Below the pieces are notes generated by a model. That model was not told where the DNA came from, ran no database searches, and saw nothing but the letters and a program-made list of their open reading frames with translations. Shown piece by piece: positions 17,894-27,159 of a stretch of DNA of 64,000 nt. Position 1 is the first letter of the stretch. The number at the start of each line of letters is the position of its first letter. This DNA is from Domibacillus indicus (lineage in GTDB: Bacteria > Bacillota > Bacilli > Bacillales > Domibacillaceae), in assembly GCF_023715895.1 (NCBI RefSeq), contig NZ_JAMBOO010000018.1, positions 23,818 to 87,817 on the forward strand, in the 5' to 3' direction. The translations under genes were made by a program, and so were the position numbers.

Positions 17894-19096
17894 CCAGATG
17901 CAATAAACACCGGGCTGTTTGTGTTCAGCATAGAAAATAAGAGGGATTGACCCGGCCAGAAGGGAAAGAATAAAGCCAATAACACCGATCCAATTGAAAT
18001 GTGACCAAAACCAGCCGCCGAATGATCCAACAACACTGGAGCCAAGATAATAAAGAAGTAAGTACATAGAAGACGCTTGTGTTTTGTTAAATCCCGCATA
18101 TTCTCCTACCCATGTGCTTGCGATCGAATGAGCGGCAAAAAAACCGAACGTAAAAACAGCAATGCCGATAATTTTCATGAAAAGAGAAGGGAAAAGCGTC
18201 AATACGGCACCGGATGCCATGATGCCAATCGACCATTTCAGCAAAAGCGGAATTCCATACTTGTCTGCTTTTTTGCCCATATAAACCGCACTGAACGTCC
18301 CTGTTAAAAAAACAACAAAAATAAATCCAATCAGCGTCTGGCTAAGCGAATAGGGAGGAGTAATCAGTAAAAAACCAATATAGTTATACAGCGTAACGAA
18401 GCTGCCCATTAACAAGAAACCAAGCGAGACAACAGCCAATAAGGGGCGATTATACAAATGAATTCGGTATGTGAATGCCATTTCTTTGAAAGAAGGCTGC
18501 TTCTTTACGGAATGGCGCGGGTTTGGCAGTGAAGTTAAAAAGAGAACACTGGCTGACAGCGCCGTCAGTCCAATCAACAGCAAAGCGATTCGCCAGTTGA
18601 AGAAATCGGTTAAAAGCCCCGTTAAGATACGTCCCGACATTCCGCCAATGGTTGTGCCGCTAATATAAAGTCCCATAGCCGATCCAACGGCTTTCGGATT
18701 GAATTCTTCCGCTACATATGCCATTGCAATAGCCGGTACACCCGCTAAAAAAAGACCGAGCAGTGCCCGGAAAGACAGCAGCGTCCAAAAGTTTGGGCTC
18801 AAAGCTGTCAAGATCCCGATGATAGAGGCTGCAAACATCGAAACGGCCATCAGCTTTTTTTTTCCGTAGGCATCAGAAAGCGCGCCTGCTCCGATCATGG
18901 AAAGTGCCAAAACACCGGTAGACAGGGACAGAGCGAGACTTGCAGTTGAAGCAGAAACACCAAATTGCTCCGAAAACAGCGGCATAAGCGGCTGTGTGGT
19001 ATACAGCGTCGCAAAGGTAACGAAGCCTCCTAAAAACAAAGCAAAGCTCGCTTTTTTTTGTTCCACGGTTCCTTTTTCAATAAATGACATGTGCAT
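17858..19096 (-). CDS. MFS transporter, YnfM/YybF type
   Basis: Twelve-helix MFS protein of up to 412 residues. TLYTTQPLMPLFSEQFGVS in helix one and the motif A sequence GALSDAYGKKKLMAVSM near residue 70 are clear. It is divergently oriented to a LysR gene 104 bases away, the arrangement of B. subtilis yybF-yybE and E. coli ynfM-ynfL, so the LysR protein probably controls it. The start is ATG 19096 or ATG 19090; the AGGAAAGAAGG upstream fits either. Confidence 0.82.
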   Translation of the reverse strand: MHMSFIEKGTVEQKKASFALFLGGFVTFATLYTTQPLMPLFSEQFGVSASTASLALSLSTGVLALSMIGAGALSDAYGKKKLMAVSMFAASIIGILTALSPNFWTLLSFRALLGLFLAGVPAIAMAYVAEEFNPKAVGSAMGLYISGTTIGGMSGRILTGLLTDFFNWRIALLLIGLTALSASVLFLTSLPNPRHSVKKQPSFKEMAFTYRIHLYNRPLLAVVSLGFLLMGSFVTLYNYIGFLLITPPYSLSQTLIGFIFVVFLTGTFSAVYMGKKADKYGIPLLLKWSIGIMASGAVLTLFPSLFMKIIGIAVFTFGFFAAHSIASTWVGEYAGFNKTQASSMYLLLYYLGSSVVGSFGGWFWSHFNWIGVIGFILSLLAGSIPLIFYAEHKQPGVYCIWKNKTAQAHGNA

Positions 19097-19200
19097 CCTT
19101 CTTTCCTCATCATCCTATGTTTTACTATACGCTTCTGAAAATGATAGTTCCAATTTATAATTAACATAGGAACAATGCGTTTTAGTTATGGAGGGATTCG

Positions 19201-20097
19201 ATGGAATGGCATCAAATTGAAAATGCCGCAGCCGTGGCGCAAACGCGCAACTTTACAAGAGCAGCGAAAAAGCAGGCAATTTCCCAGCCCGCCCTCAGCC
19301 GGTCGATCATGAAATTAGAAGAAGAGCTTGGTGCACCTCTTTTTTTGCGCGGACAAAAAGAGGTTCAGCTGACGCAGGCAGGTGTCATTTTTGTTCAGAA
19401 AGCGCAGCAGGCTCTTCAACTTATGAAAGAAGCAAAGGAAGGCATTCAAGAAATTGTATCTCCCGATAAAGGCCATATATCGATTGCTTTTTTGCCGACG
19501 TTTGGGCCGCACGTGCTGCCAAATTTAATTGCAGAGTACAAGCGGCTCTACCCGAACGTAACTTTTCAGCTTTCTCAGGGAGCAGGAGAAGTCAATATGA
19601 AAAAAGTACAGGAAGAAGAAGCAGATTTATGCATTACCGCACCGCCTTATAAACGCCAGGATATCGAGTGGACGGTTGTTCGGGAAGAGCAGTTGTATAT
19701 AACCGTTCCCGCGAATCATCCATTTGCAAAACGGCCGTATCTTTCATTCCATGAAGCAGCGGCTGAACCTTTCGTTACCTTTAAAAAGGGGTTTGGCCTC
19801 CGATTTATGTTTGATGAGATGTGTGAAGAGCTGGGAATCGAGCCGCAGATCACATTTGAAGGAGAGGAGGTTCCGACCATTGCCGGCTTTGTCGCGGCAG
19901 GGCTGGGCCTTTGTGTGCTTCCAAAAAAACCGGAAATTGCTCATGAGCCGCTTGTTTTTATCGAGATCAGCGATTATTCTCTTGTTCGAAAAATAGCGAT
20001 CGGCGTAAAAAAGTGTGGAGCCTTATCACCGGCTGCCCGCCAGTTTAAAACATTTGCAGAAAAATATCTGCAACAAAATCATGGCGGCCAGGTATGA
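19201..20097 (+). CDS. LysR-family transcriptional regulator
   Basis: DNA-binding regulator of 298 residues. The winged helix-turn-helix covers residues 1-60 (FTRAAKKQAISQPALSRSI) and the periplasmic-binding-fold effector domain about 90-290. GGAGGG precedes the ATG. It is divergent from the MFS gene and is its likely regulator; the effector is unknown. YybE of B. subtilis is the probable counterpart by context. Confidence 0.87.
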   Translation: MEWHQIENAAAVAQTRNFTRAAKKQAISQPALSRSIMKLEEELGAPLFLRGQKEVQLTQAGVIFVQKAQQALQLMKEAKEGIQEIVSPDKGHISIAFLPTFGPHVLPNLIAEYKRLYPNVTFQLSQGAGEVNMKKVQEEEADLCITAPPYKRQDIEWTVVREEQLYITVPANHPFAKRPYLSFHEAAAEPFVTFKKGFGLRFMFDEMCEELGIEPQITFEGEEVPTIAGFVAAGLGLCVLPKKPEIAHEPLVFIEISDYSLVRKIAIGVKKCGALSPAARQFKTFAEKYLQQNHGGQV

Positions 20098-20159
20098 AAA
20101 AGAAAAAGACGGGGTAATAAGAAGAAATAGAATGAAACCGTAAATGGAGGGATTAGCTG

Positions 20160-21164
20160 GTGAACCACACACTCTGGGCAGGCAGTTATGCCAAAAAAGA
20201 AGAGCCGGGTATTTACAAAGTAATCGTAGACACGGAGTCGGAAACGCTGACGATCACAAACCGTTTCAGCGGCGTAGAAAATCCGTCTTTCCTGGCAGAA
20301 GCAGATAGTTTTTTATATGCAGCGTCTGAATCAATGGATGGAAAAGCGGTTCTTTTTAGTATTGAGCCTGATGATCTCATTTTGAAAGCAGAAGCTGACG
20401 CAGGAGAAATGGCTCCCTGCCATATTTATGCAGAAGATACATATGCATGGACAGCGAATTACGGGGGATCTGTAACGAAATACGAACGCAACGGTGATAC
20501 CCTTCAAAAAACCGCTTTTTCAAAACATGAAGGAAGCGGTCCAAACGAAGAAAGACAGGATGCGCCGCACGTTCATTCGGTTACGCCTTTTCCAGATGGG
20601 CGTCACTTGCTTGTCTGCGATCTTGGAACAGATACGCTTGTGGTTTACGACAAACATAAACTGGAGATTATAAAGGAAGTTAAAGCGGCACCCGGAGCAG
20701 GGCCGCGCATGGCTTTTTTTCATCCAGAGCAGCCCGTTGTTTATGTGATGAATGAGCTGGATTCTACGGTTTCCGTTTATAAAGTCGGAGATGGGGGCGC
20801 CATTACGCATCTCGATACACTTGCCGGGCTGCCGGCCGGTTACAGCGGCGAGCATACAGGAGCGGATGTGCAAATAAGTTCCGACCGCCGATTTTTATAT
20901 GGGGCCATACGGGGCTGGGATGGGCTGGCGGTTTTTGATATCGGCCCAGACGGCACCTTATCTGAACCGCGTCATGTAAAAGTGGATGGAAAAACGCCGC
21001 GCAGTTTTTATGCATTGCCGGATGAGCCTTTTTTAGTGGTGGCTTTCCAAGATTCGGATGAAATCTGCTTGTTTAAAATTCAGCCAAATGGTCTGCCTGT
21101 GTTTACAGGGGGAAGAGCCGCTGTCACAAAGCCAGTTTGTGTTATTAAGAGAGGAGAGAGGTAA
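20160..21164 (+). CDS. pgl: Lactonase family seven-bladed propeller protein (6-phosphogluconolactonase-like)
   Basis: Beta-propeller lactonase of 334 residues, similar in length and pattern to YkgB/Pgl: LWAGSYAKKEEPGIY at the start, SKHEGSGPNEERQDAPHVHSV with the conserved HxHS, GAGPRMAFFHP and a late GKTPRSFYALPD. It hydrolyses sugar-acid lactones, presumably in the cytoplasm. The GTG start follows GGAGGG. It is one base upstream of an SDR dehydrogenase gene, suggesting a sequential sugar to lactone to acid conversion. Confidence 0.82.
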   Translation: MNHTLWAGSYAKKEEPGIYKVIVDTESETLTITNRFSGVENPSFLAEADSFLYAASESMDGKAVLFSIEPDDLILKAEADAGEMAPCHIYAEDTYAWTANYGGSVTKYERNGDTLQKTAFSKHEGSGPNEERQDAPHVHSVTPFPDGRHLLVCDLGTDTLVVYDKHKLEIIKEVKAAPGAGPRMAFFHPEQPVVYVMNELDSTVSVYKVGDGGAITHLDTLAGLPAGYSGEHTGADVQISSDRRFLYGAIRGWDGLAVFDIGPDGTLSEPRHVKVDGKTPRSFYALPDEPFLVVAFQDSDEICLFKIQPNGLPVFTGGRAAVTKPVCVIKRGER

Positions 21165-21165
21165 G

Positions 21166-21945
21166 ATGAATACATCCTTATCAGGTAAAACAGCACTTAT
21201 CACAGGAGCGGGGTCAGGAATTGGCAGAGCCACCGTGATTAAAATGGCGGAAGCTGGTGCGAACATTATCCTGCTCGACCGCAGCCGGGAAGATTCAGAC
21301 GAGCTTGTGAGTGAAATCGGCGAAGACCGCGCTTTTCACGTAACAGCTGATGTATCAAAAGCGGATCAGATGGAAAAAGCCATTCGAGAAGGCGCAGAAA
21401 GATTTGGCGGAATCGATATTGTTTTTGCCAATGCAGGGCAAAATGGCACTTTTACGCCGCTTGAGCATTTGGAGCCGGACGATTGGAATTCCGTGATGAT
21501 GACCAATTTAACCGGCACCTTTTTAACATTAAAATACACCATTCCTTACTTGAAAAAGCAGGGCGGCAGCATTATTATCACGTCGTCCATCAACGGGACA
21601 CGTACGTTTAAAAACTTTGGATTTTCAGCTTACGCGACTACGAAAGCAGGACAGGTGGGTCTTGGTAAAATGGCTGCGGTCGAGCTTGCACAGTTTAAAA
21701 TCCGTGTTAATGTCGTCTGCCCGGGAGCCATTGATACGAACATTGACGCCAGTACAAACAAAGAAGAAGAAAAACTGAAAGAAATTACGATTCCGATTGA
21801 ATACCCAGAAGGCAATCAGCCGCTTGCCGGAGGGTCCGGGCAGCCGGAGCAGGTAGCAGACCTTGTTCATTATCTGGCTAGTGACGCGGCCAGTCACGTA
21901 ACAGGATCTGTTGTGTATGTTGATGGGGTTGAATCGCTTCTGTAA
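21166..21945 (+). CDS. Short-chain dehydrogenase/reductase (SDR)
   Basis: NAD(P)-dependent oxidoreductase of 259 residues: TGAGSGIG cofactor loop at 15-22, NAG motif (FANAGQNG), catalytic serine in ITSSINGTR, YxxxK in YATTKAG and the C-terminal GSVVYVDGVES. The ATG at 21166 follows GAGAGG and lies one base after the lactonase stop. Its best-defined clue is that partner, which would fit a sugar dehydrogenase making a lactone; the substrate is not known. Confidence 0.85.
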   Translation: MNTSLSGKTALITGAGSGIGRATVIKMAEAGANIILLDRSREDSDELVSEIGEDRAFHVTADVSKADQMEKAIREGAERFGGIDIVFANAGQNGTFTPLEHLEPDDWNSVMMTNLTGTFLTLKYTIPYLKKQGGSIIITSSINGTRTFKNFGFSAYATTKAGQVGLGKMAAVELAQFKIRVNVVCPGAIDTNIDASTNKEEEKLKEITIPIEYPEGNQPLAGGSGQPEQVADLVHYLASDAASHVTGSVVYVDGVESLL

Positions 21946-21967
21946 AGGACTTCAGTCATATTTCTAT

Positions 21968-22008
21968 AAAAAAGAAAAACCGGTGCATGCTGGTTTTTCT
22001 TTTTTTGT
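21968..22008 (+). terminator. Intrinsic terminator after the SDR gene
   Basis: AAAAAAGAAAAACC pairs with GGTTTTTCTTTTTT around a ten-base loop, with further T residues. Confidence 0.8.
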
Positions 22009-22098
22009 GGTCCTTTTTTACTTATTAGGAATTTTTCTGGAACTTTTTTCTTCTTCCTCCGTATGTAGGGTGAGAACCGATGAAAAGGAGAGAAAAAA

Positions 22099-22968
22099 AT
22101 GAAAAAGTGGGCTCAGCTGACCGCAGCGGGTTTTCTGACAATGGGTCTTGCAGCATGTGGACAGACAGCGGAACCAACACCGGAAACAACGAAGGAACAA
22201 ACAAGTGATATGACGCTTGGCGAAGTCTTCGATAAGTCGATGGAGGTTTCAAACGAAACGAAAAGCTTAAGTGCTAAAGTCGATATGACCCAGCAATTGG
22301 AGCAGCCGTCCCAAGATTTAAAAATGAAAACCGATTCTGTCATGGATATGAATATTACGACCGATCCGCTCGCTATTTATCAAAAAGGAACAACGAATAT
22401 GAATATGGGTGGCACAGAAGAGGGCCAGAAGATGGATATGGAGATGTACATGACAGAGCAGGGCTTTTTTATGAAGGATTCAGCAAGCGGACAGTGGATG
22501 AAAATGCCGTCTGAAATGTACGATCAAATTACGCAAATGACCGAGCAGCAGTCCGACCCGTCCCAGCAGCTGAAGCAGCTCGAAGCATTTAAAGATGATT
22601 TTACTTTTGAACAGACAGAGGATGCTTACATCCTAAAGCTGTCGGCTTCCGGTGACAAATTTAATAAGCTCATTCAAGACCAAATGAAGCAGTTTGTCCC
22701 GCAGCTTGAAGGAGAGGAAGACCAGGCGGCCATTGACGAAATGATGAAAGGCATGAACATTGAAAAAGTGGACTACACGATCAATGTAGACAAAGAAACC
22801 TTTCAGACTACAGCGGTTGATATGATCATGGATATGACGATGGAAATGGAAGGAGAGTCCATGAAAGTTAATCAAGTAATGAACGCGGACTACAGCAACT
22901 ACAACAAAGTAAAAGCGATCACTGTTCCAGAAGATATTGTGAAAAACGCACAGGAAATACAGATGTAA
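22099..22968 (+). CDS. DUF6612-type lipoprotein
   Basis: Exported lipoprotein of 289 residues. The signal peptide ends in the lipobox LAAC (C20), followed by an acidic, threonine-rich linker. The body is rich in methionine (MKMKTDSVMDMNITTD, MNMGGTEEGQKMDMEMYMTE) and belongs to the LolA/LppX-like fold group that Bacillus genomes encode in several copies. The function is unknown. AAGGAGAG precedes the ATG; the gene has its own terminator. Confidence 0.8.
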   Translation: MKKWAQLTAAGFLTMGLAACGQTAEPTPETTKEQTSDMTLGEVFDKSMEVSNETKSLSAKVDMTQQLEQPSQDLKMKTDSVMDMNITTDPLAIYQKGTTNMNMGGTEEGQKMDMEMYMTEQGFFMKDSASGQWMKMPSEMYDQITQMTEQQSDPSQQLKQLEAFKDDFTFEQTEDAYILKLSASGDKFNKLIQDQMKQFVPQLEGEEDQAAIDEMMKGMNIEKVDYTINVDKETFQTTAVDMIMDMTMEMEGESMKVNQVMNADYSNYNKVKAITVPEDIVKNAQEIQM

Positions 22969-22969
22969 A

Positions 22970-22999
22970 AGAAACCCGCCCTTAAAGGCGGGTTTTTCT
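22970..22999 (+). terminator. Intrinsic terminator
   Basis: AAACCCGCC / GGCGGGTTT stem with six-base loop and T tract directly after the lipoprotein stop. Confidence 0.9.
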
Positions 23000-23017
23000 T
23001 TTAGGGAAAAGGGAAAA

Positions 23018-23689
23018 ATGAGTAAAAAAGAAAGAAGCGATCGTATGAGAATTCCCGAAGAGCTTGCTGAGCTCGGCAAAAAAAGAATCGAGCCGTATCC
23101 GGTCGAAGGATTTGTCTACGGAAGCGGGCCGGAGCACCCAAAGCTTATGCTTGTTGGAGAAGCACCCGGTGAAACCGAAATTGGAAACGGCATTCCGTTC
23201 AGCGGCCGGGCAGGAAAAGAGTTAATGAAATTTCTAGAGATGGCAGGGGTTGGCCGGGAAGAGGTGTATATTACAAGTGCCGTACGAAGCCGCCCGTACA
23301 AATGGGGTGAAAAAAAGGGGCCGGACGGTGCGACTGTAAAAAGAAAATACAACCGTGCCCCGACCAGCCGTGAAATTCTTGCGCACGCACCGCTGCTTGA
23401 TTATGAGATTGAGCATGTAAAAGCGCCAATTATTGTCACATTGGGCAACATCGGCTTAAAACGGCTGGTCGGAAATGACAAAAAAGTATCCGATCTTCAT
23501 GGGGAACTGCTCGTACAGCCAGTACTGCAGCTAAAAGAAGAACAGTTTGAATGGACTAAAAAGAACTATCGTGTTTTCCCCACTTTTCATCCAGCGTCCA
23601 TCTTTTATAATCGCCGCCTGCTTGAGCTTATTCATGAAGACATGGAAAAGCTTCGCCTGCTACGCCGGGATTTTCCGATGTACGATTAA
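23018..23689 (+). CDS. Uracil-DNA glycosylase superfamily protein lacking Fe-S cysteines
   Basis: Protein of 223 residues with the UDG fold motifs of families 4/5: GEAPGETE at about 47-54 (catalytic loop), IPFSGRAGKEL, the central VTLGNIGLKRL and the minor-groove loop HPASIFYNRR near 189-198. Family 4/5 enzymes carry four cysteines for a 4Fe-4S cluster; this protein contains no cysteine at all, so it is either a cluster-free relative or has a different role. AAGGG precedes the ATG. Its 3' end overlaps the convergent MFS gene by 30 bases. Confidence 0.78.
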   Translation: MSKKERSDRMRIPEELAELGKKRIEPYPVEGFVYGSGPEHPKLMLVGEAPGETEIGNGIPFSGRAGKELMKFLEMAGVGREEVYITSAVRSRPYKWGEKKGPDGATVKRKYNRAPTSREILAHAPLLDYEIEHVKAPIIVTLGNIGLKRLVGNDKKVSDLHGELLVQPVLQLKEEQFEWTKKNYRVFPTFHPASIFYNRRLLELIHEDMEKLRLLRRDFPMYD

Positions 23690-24931
23690 GCCAATTAACA
23701 CAAACAGCATCAATGATGAAAGAGCTGCCCGGCTGGCAATGTCGCCATGGTCAGCGAGCAAGAGCGTGATTGTGCCATACATAAGCGGGCCGACAATAGC
23801 GGACAGCTTGCCGGAAAAAGCAAACAGCCCAAAAAACTGGCCTCGCTTGTTTTCAGGAGAAAGCTCGATAATCAGCACGCGGGACGTGACCCAAACTGCG
23901 CCGAGTGCCACGCCGAATAAGCTGCCTGTTATCCAAAACATCGGCTGATTGATGGCAAAGGTCCCGAGCAAAAGGGCGGCGAACAAAATGATCCCAACGT
24001 AAAAAACAGCTTGTCTTGCACCGGCTGACCGCGTAACATAGCCGAAAATAAATGAACCGATGATGCTCGAAATGGTTGAAACAAGGTAAAGTAAAATAAA
24101 TTCGCCCGATGAAAAACCGACAATGGCTTTTGCATACACGGCCATCATGGCGATGGCAGTGGCAATGGCATCATTGAGGAAGAAGTAAACGATCATAAAC
24201 AAAAAGATTGGGCGGTAGCTTTTCATATCTTTAAATGTTTCCCACACATCCCGGTAACCGGCGAAAAAAGGCCGTTTTGCCTGCACAGGGCGCGGCGTTT
24301 CTTTGTAAAACAGAACAAGCGGCAGAGTGAAAAGTAAAAACAAGCCTGCAGTCGGTAAAAAAGCATCCGCATACGTACCGCCGCTGGCGAACGGATAAAC
24401 AGCCAGGCCGACAAGTGTACCCATATAACCGATGGCCACTCCGAACCCTGACAGAAGCGGCATCGTTTCTTTTGTACTGATGTCAGGCAGCATCGCATCA
24501 TAAAAAATTAAGCTGGACTGGTAGAAAAACTTGGCCGCCACAAACAATACAACAACCACCATAAAAGCTGCCGGCAGCCCGTGCCAGTTTCCAAAGTTCT
24601 GCGGGGCGGCCAGCCCCATAAGAGCAGTGGACAAAATGGCAGCAAAAGCAAAAAACATGACGCAGCGCTTTTTACGTCCGCTTTGATCAATCCATACACC
24701 GAACAAAGGAGAGAAAACAACGAGGAAAAAACTTGAAACAGCATTGGCATAAGACAAGAAGGTACTGGCAATTTGATCAAGCCGTTCGCTTCCGCCCGCG
24801 ATTTCTTGTACATAAAAAGGGAAGAAAATCGTTGTAATATTCGATGAAAAAATCGTATTAGCGAAATCATATAAAGCCCAGGAAAGAATGGGCATGGTAA
24901 AAAACCATTTCCAGCCCCCTTTGTTTCGCAT
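23660..24931 (-). CDS. UMF1-family MFS transporter (YxiO-like)
   Basis: Membrane protein of 423 residues with about twelve helices. SWALYDFANTIFSSNITTIFFP at the start (shown in part) is the hallmark of the UMF1/Atg22-related MFS group, together with FGVWIDQSGRKKR after helix two and LSPENKRGQFFGLFAFSGKL late. The start is ATG 24931, preceded by GGAGGTG; an in-frame ATG 45 bases upstream lacks one. The family may export amino acids or other small solutes; the substrate is unknown. Confidence 0.8.
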   Translation of the reverse strand: MRNKGGWKWFFTMPILSWALYDFANTIFSSNITTIFFPFYVQEIAGGSERLDQIASTFLSYANAVSSFFLVVFSPLFGVWIDQSGRKKRCVMFFAFAAILSTALMGLAAPQNFGNWHGLPAAFMVVVVLFVAAKFFYQSSLIFYDAMLPDISTKETMPLLSGFGVAIGYMGTLVGLAVYPFASGGTYADAFLPTAGLFLLFTLPLVLFYKETPRPVQAKRPFFAGYRDVWETFKDMKSYRPIFLFMIVYFFLNDAIATAIAMMAVYAKAIVGFSSGEFILLYLVSTISSIIGSFIFGYVTRSAGARQAVFYVGIILFAALLLGTFAINQPMFWITGSLFGVALGAVWVTSRVLIIELSPENKRGQFFGLFAFSGKLSAIVGPLMYGTITLLLADHGDIASRAALSSLMLFVLIGLIVHRKIPA

Positions 24932-25125
24932 AGAAACACCTCCATAGTAATATAATTCCAATCCGCGTTCTTTCATTCCTGCTCTTTACAATAATTTAAC
25001 GTTTAAACCAATTAATCTTATAGGTTTTTAAAATCATTTCCGCTATACTGTAATTAAAGCGGGACACTTTTTTCGTTTTACGTTAAAATGAAACGGAATA
25101 CTCTACATAAAGCGAGGGAAAACAA

Positions 25126-26058
25126 TTGGGAAAAACATTTATTTTTGGCCACAAAAACCCGGATACGGATTCAATCTGCTCAGCAATCGTTTATGCTGAC
25201 TTGAAAACGAAGCTTGGCTTTGACGTGGAAGCGGTTCGCCTTGGTGATATCAACGATGAAACGGCTTTTGCGTTAAAAACATTTAATGCGGAAGCGCCGC
25301 GTTTAATTGAAAAAGCGTCACCAGAAGTAGACTCTGTTATTTTAGTGGACCACAATGAGCGTCAGCAAAGTGTAGATGACATTGATGACGTACATGTTCT
25401 TGAAGTTATCGACCACCACCGGATTGCTAACTTTGAAACAACAGATCCGCTTTACTACCGTGCGGAGCCAGTTGGCTGCACCACGACTATCCTAAACAAG
25501 CTTTACAAAGAGCATGGTGTGGAAATCGAAAAAGAGATTGCCGGCTTGATGCTGTCAGCGATCATTTCTGATTCTCTTTTGTTTAAATCACCAACATGCA
25601 CAGAGCAGGATGTAAAAGCTGCGCAGGAACTGGCCCAAATTGCTGGGATAGATGCGAATGAATACGGCCTTAATATGCTGAAAGCGGGCGCGGATTTAAG
25701 CGGCAAAACAGCAGAAGAGCTTATCGGTATCGACGCGAAAGTATTCCCGATGGGCAGCAAAAAAGTAGAAATCGCACAAATTAACGCTATTGATCCAGCT
25801 GACGTGTTAGCACTGAAAGCGGAGCTTGAGCAAGCTGTAACAGATGCGATCGTAGAAAAAACACTTGATCTATTCCTTGTAGTCATTACGGATATCTTAA
25901 ACAGCGACTCTGTAGCTATCGCGATTGGTGCAGAAACTTCAGCTGTGGAAGAAGCGTTCAATGTAAAACTTGACGACAACCAGGCGCTTTTAAAAGGCGT
26001 TGTATCCCGTAAAAAACAAATCGTTCCTGTATTAACGGAAATTCTTCAAAATCGTTAA
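25126..26058 (+). CDS. ppaC: Manganese-dependent inorganic pyrophosphatase
   Basis: Family II pyrophosphatase of 310 residues, DHH superfamily, which hydrolyses PPi to phosphate in the cytoplasm. Metal ligands are in GHKNPDTDS (8-16), VDHNE near 74-78 and the DHH in [11 protein letters not shown] near 97-99. The C-terminal DHHA2 domain includes [12 protein letters not shown]. The start is TTG at 25126 after GAGGG. Length and motifs match PpaC of Bacillus. Confidence 0.95.
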   Translation: MGKTFIFGHKNPDTDSICSAIVYADLKTKLGFDVEAVRLGDINDETAFALKTFNAEAPRLIEKASPEVDSVILVDHNERQQSVDDIDDVHVLEVIDHHRIANFETTDPLYYRAEPVGCTTTILNKLYKEHGVEIEKEIAGLMLSAIISDSLLFKSPTCTEQDVKAAQELAQIAGIDANEYGLNMLKAGADLSGKTAEELIGIDAKVFPMGSKKVEIAQINAIDPADVLALKAELEQAVTDAIVEKTLDLFLVVITDILNSDSVAIAIGAETSAVEEAFNVKLDDNQALLKGVVSRKKQIVPVLTEILQNR

Positions 26059-26096
26059 GTTCAAATGCCCTTGTTATGCAGGGCGTTAACGAACAG

Positions 26097-26129
26097 AAAA
26101 GCGTCTCTTTTCAAGAGGCGCTTTTTTTG
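26097..26129 (+). terminator. Intrinsic terminator after ppaC
   Basis: AAAAGCGTCTCTT / AAGAGGCGCTTTT hairpin followed by a T tract; a second GC-rich hairpin (ATGCCCT / AGGGCGT, 26064-26085) lies just before it. Confidence 0.85.
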
Positions 26130-26141
26130 CTTTGGGGAACT

Positions 26142-26150
26142 TGCTATAAT
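26142..26150 (+). promoter_or_regulatory. Extended -10 promoter element for the YitT-family gene
   Basis: TGCTATAAT fits the extended -10 form TGnTATAAT; the -35 side is a T-rich tract from the preceding terminator. The start codon is 36 bases downstream. Confidence 0.55.
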
Positions 26151-26185
26151 AGAAAGAATAAATATAGGAATAAAGGGGTGAGTGG

Positions 26186-27088
26186 ATGGAACAGCTGCAA
26201 GCAGCACCACAAGAACCGAATCGTCAAAGGCAGCATCAAAAAGCAGGGCCGAGGCGCTTATTGAAACGAACATTATTTATTTTTATCGGCGCTATATTAA
26301 TGGCTATTGGCATTGAAATTTTTCTGGTACCCAACTCGATTATGGACGGTGGTATTGTAGGGATTTCGATTATTTTATCTAGTATAACTGGTGTCAAGAT
26401 AGGTCTTTTTTTATTTTTACTGAATATTCCGTTCTTTTTCCTCGGCTATAAACAAATCGGCAAAACCTTTGCGCTTTCAACGATTTTTGGGATTACCGTG
26501 TTAGCGATTTTCTCCACGTTCCTGCATCCAGTAGCAGCCTTTACAAGCGATATTCTGTTGGCTTCTGTGTTTGGCGGCATTGCGCTTGGAGCGGGAGTAG
26601 GAACAGTCATCCGGTATGGGGGCTCTCTCGACGGCACGGAAATTTTAGCGATTTTGATTAACAAGAGGCTGCCATTTTCAGTTGGTGAAATTGTCATGTT
26701 TTTTAACGTGTTTATTTTCTTATGGGGCGGCTTCGTATTCGGCTGGGACCGGGCTATGTATTCTGTGCTCGCGTACTTTGTAGCTTTTAAAACAATTGAC
26801 GTAGTAATTCAAGGGCTGGATGAGTCGAAATCAGCCTGGATTATCTCTGATCAGTACAAAGAAATTGGTGAAGCGATTATCGCCCGCCTTGGTCGCGGTG
26901 TTACGTATTTAGATGGAGAAGGTGCTTATACTGGCGAAGACAAAAAAGTCATTTTCTGTGTCATTACCAGGCTTGAAGAAGCGAAATTAAAATCCATTGT
27001 AGAAGATTTGGATGAAGGAGCATTTCTTGCAGTGGCAGATATTGCGGAAGTGCGAGGCGGACGCTTTAAGAAAAAAGATATTCACTAA
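26186..27088 (+). CDS. YitT-family membrane protein (DUF161 plus DUF2179)
   Basis: Membrane protein of 300 residues. A basic, glutamine-rich N-terminus precedes five or so helices with IGIEIFLVPNSIMDGGIVGIS and GSLDGTEILAIL, and a cytoplasmic DUF2179 domain from about 215 (GRGVTYLDGEGAYTGEDKKV, a PII-like fold). Bacillus species encode several paralogues (YitT, YqfU, YpjC, YvjA, YdeO); I cannot say which this is. The biochemical role is unknown. Confidence 0.85.
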   Translation: MEQLQAAPQEPNRQRQHQKAGPRRLLKRTLFIFIGAILMAIGIEIFLVPNSIMDGGIVGISIILSSITGVKIGLFLFLLNIPFFFLGYKQIGKTFALSTIFGITVLAIFSTFLHPVAAFTSDILLASVFGGIALGAGVGTVIRYGGSLDGTEILAILINKRLPFSVGEIVMFFNVFIFLWGGFVFGWDRAMYSVLAYFVAFKTIDVVIQGLDESKSAWIISDQYKEIGEAIIARLGRGVTYLDGEGAYTGEDKKVIFCVITRLEEAKLKSIVEDLDEGAFLAVADIAEVRGGRFKKKDIH

Positions 27089-27092
27089 GCCA

Positions 27093-27122
27093 AAGGCTCG
27101 GCCAATGCCGAGGCTTTTTTTA
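27093..27122 (+). terminator. Intrinsic terminator
   Basis: AAGGCTCGGC / GCCGAGGCTT with one mismatch, loop CAAT, then seven T residues. Confidence 0.8.
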
Positions 27123-27141
27123 TGGAAAAAAATTGTGCTAT

Positions 27142-27159
27142 TATCTTGAATTCGAAATA
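27142..27159. promoter_or_regulatory. Candidate MarR-family (MhqR-like) operator
   Basis: TATCTTGAATTCGAAATA is an imperfect 18-base palindrome (two mismatched pairs) resembling the MhqR box of B. subtilis, which centres on CGAATTCG between ATCT and AGAT. It overlaps the -35 element of the YceI-family gene. Binding is inferred from resemblance only. Confidence 0.4.
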
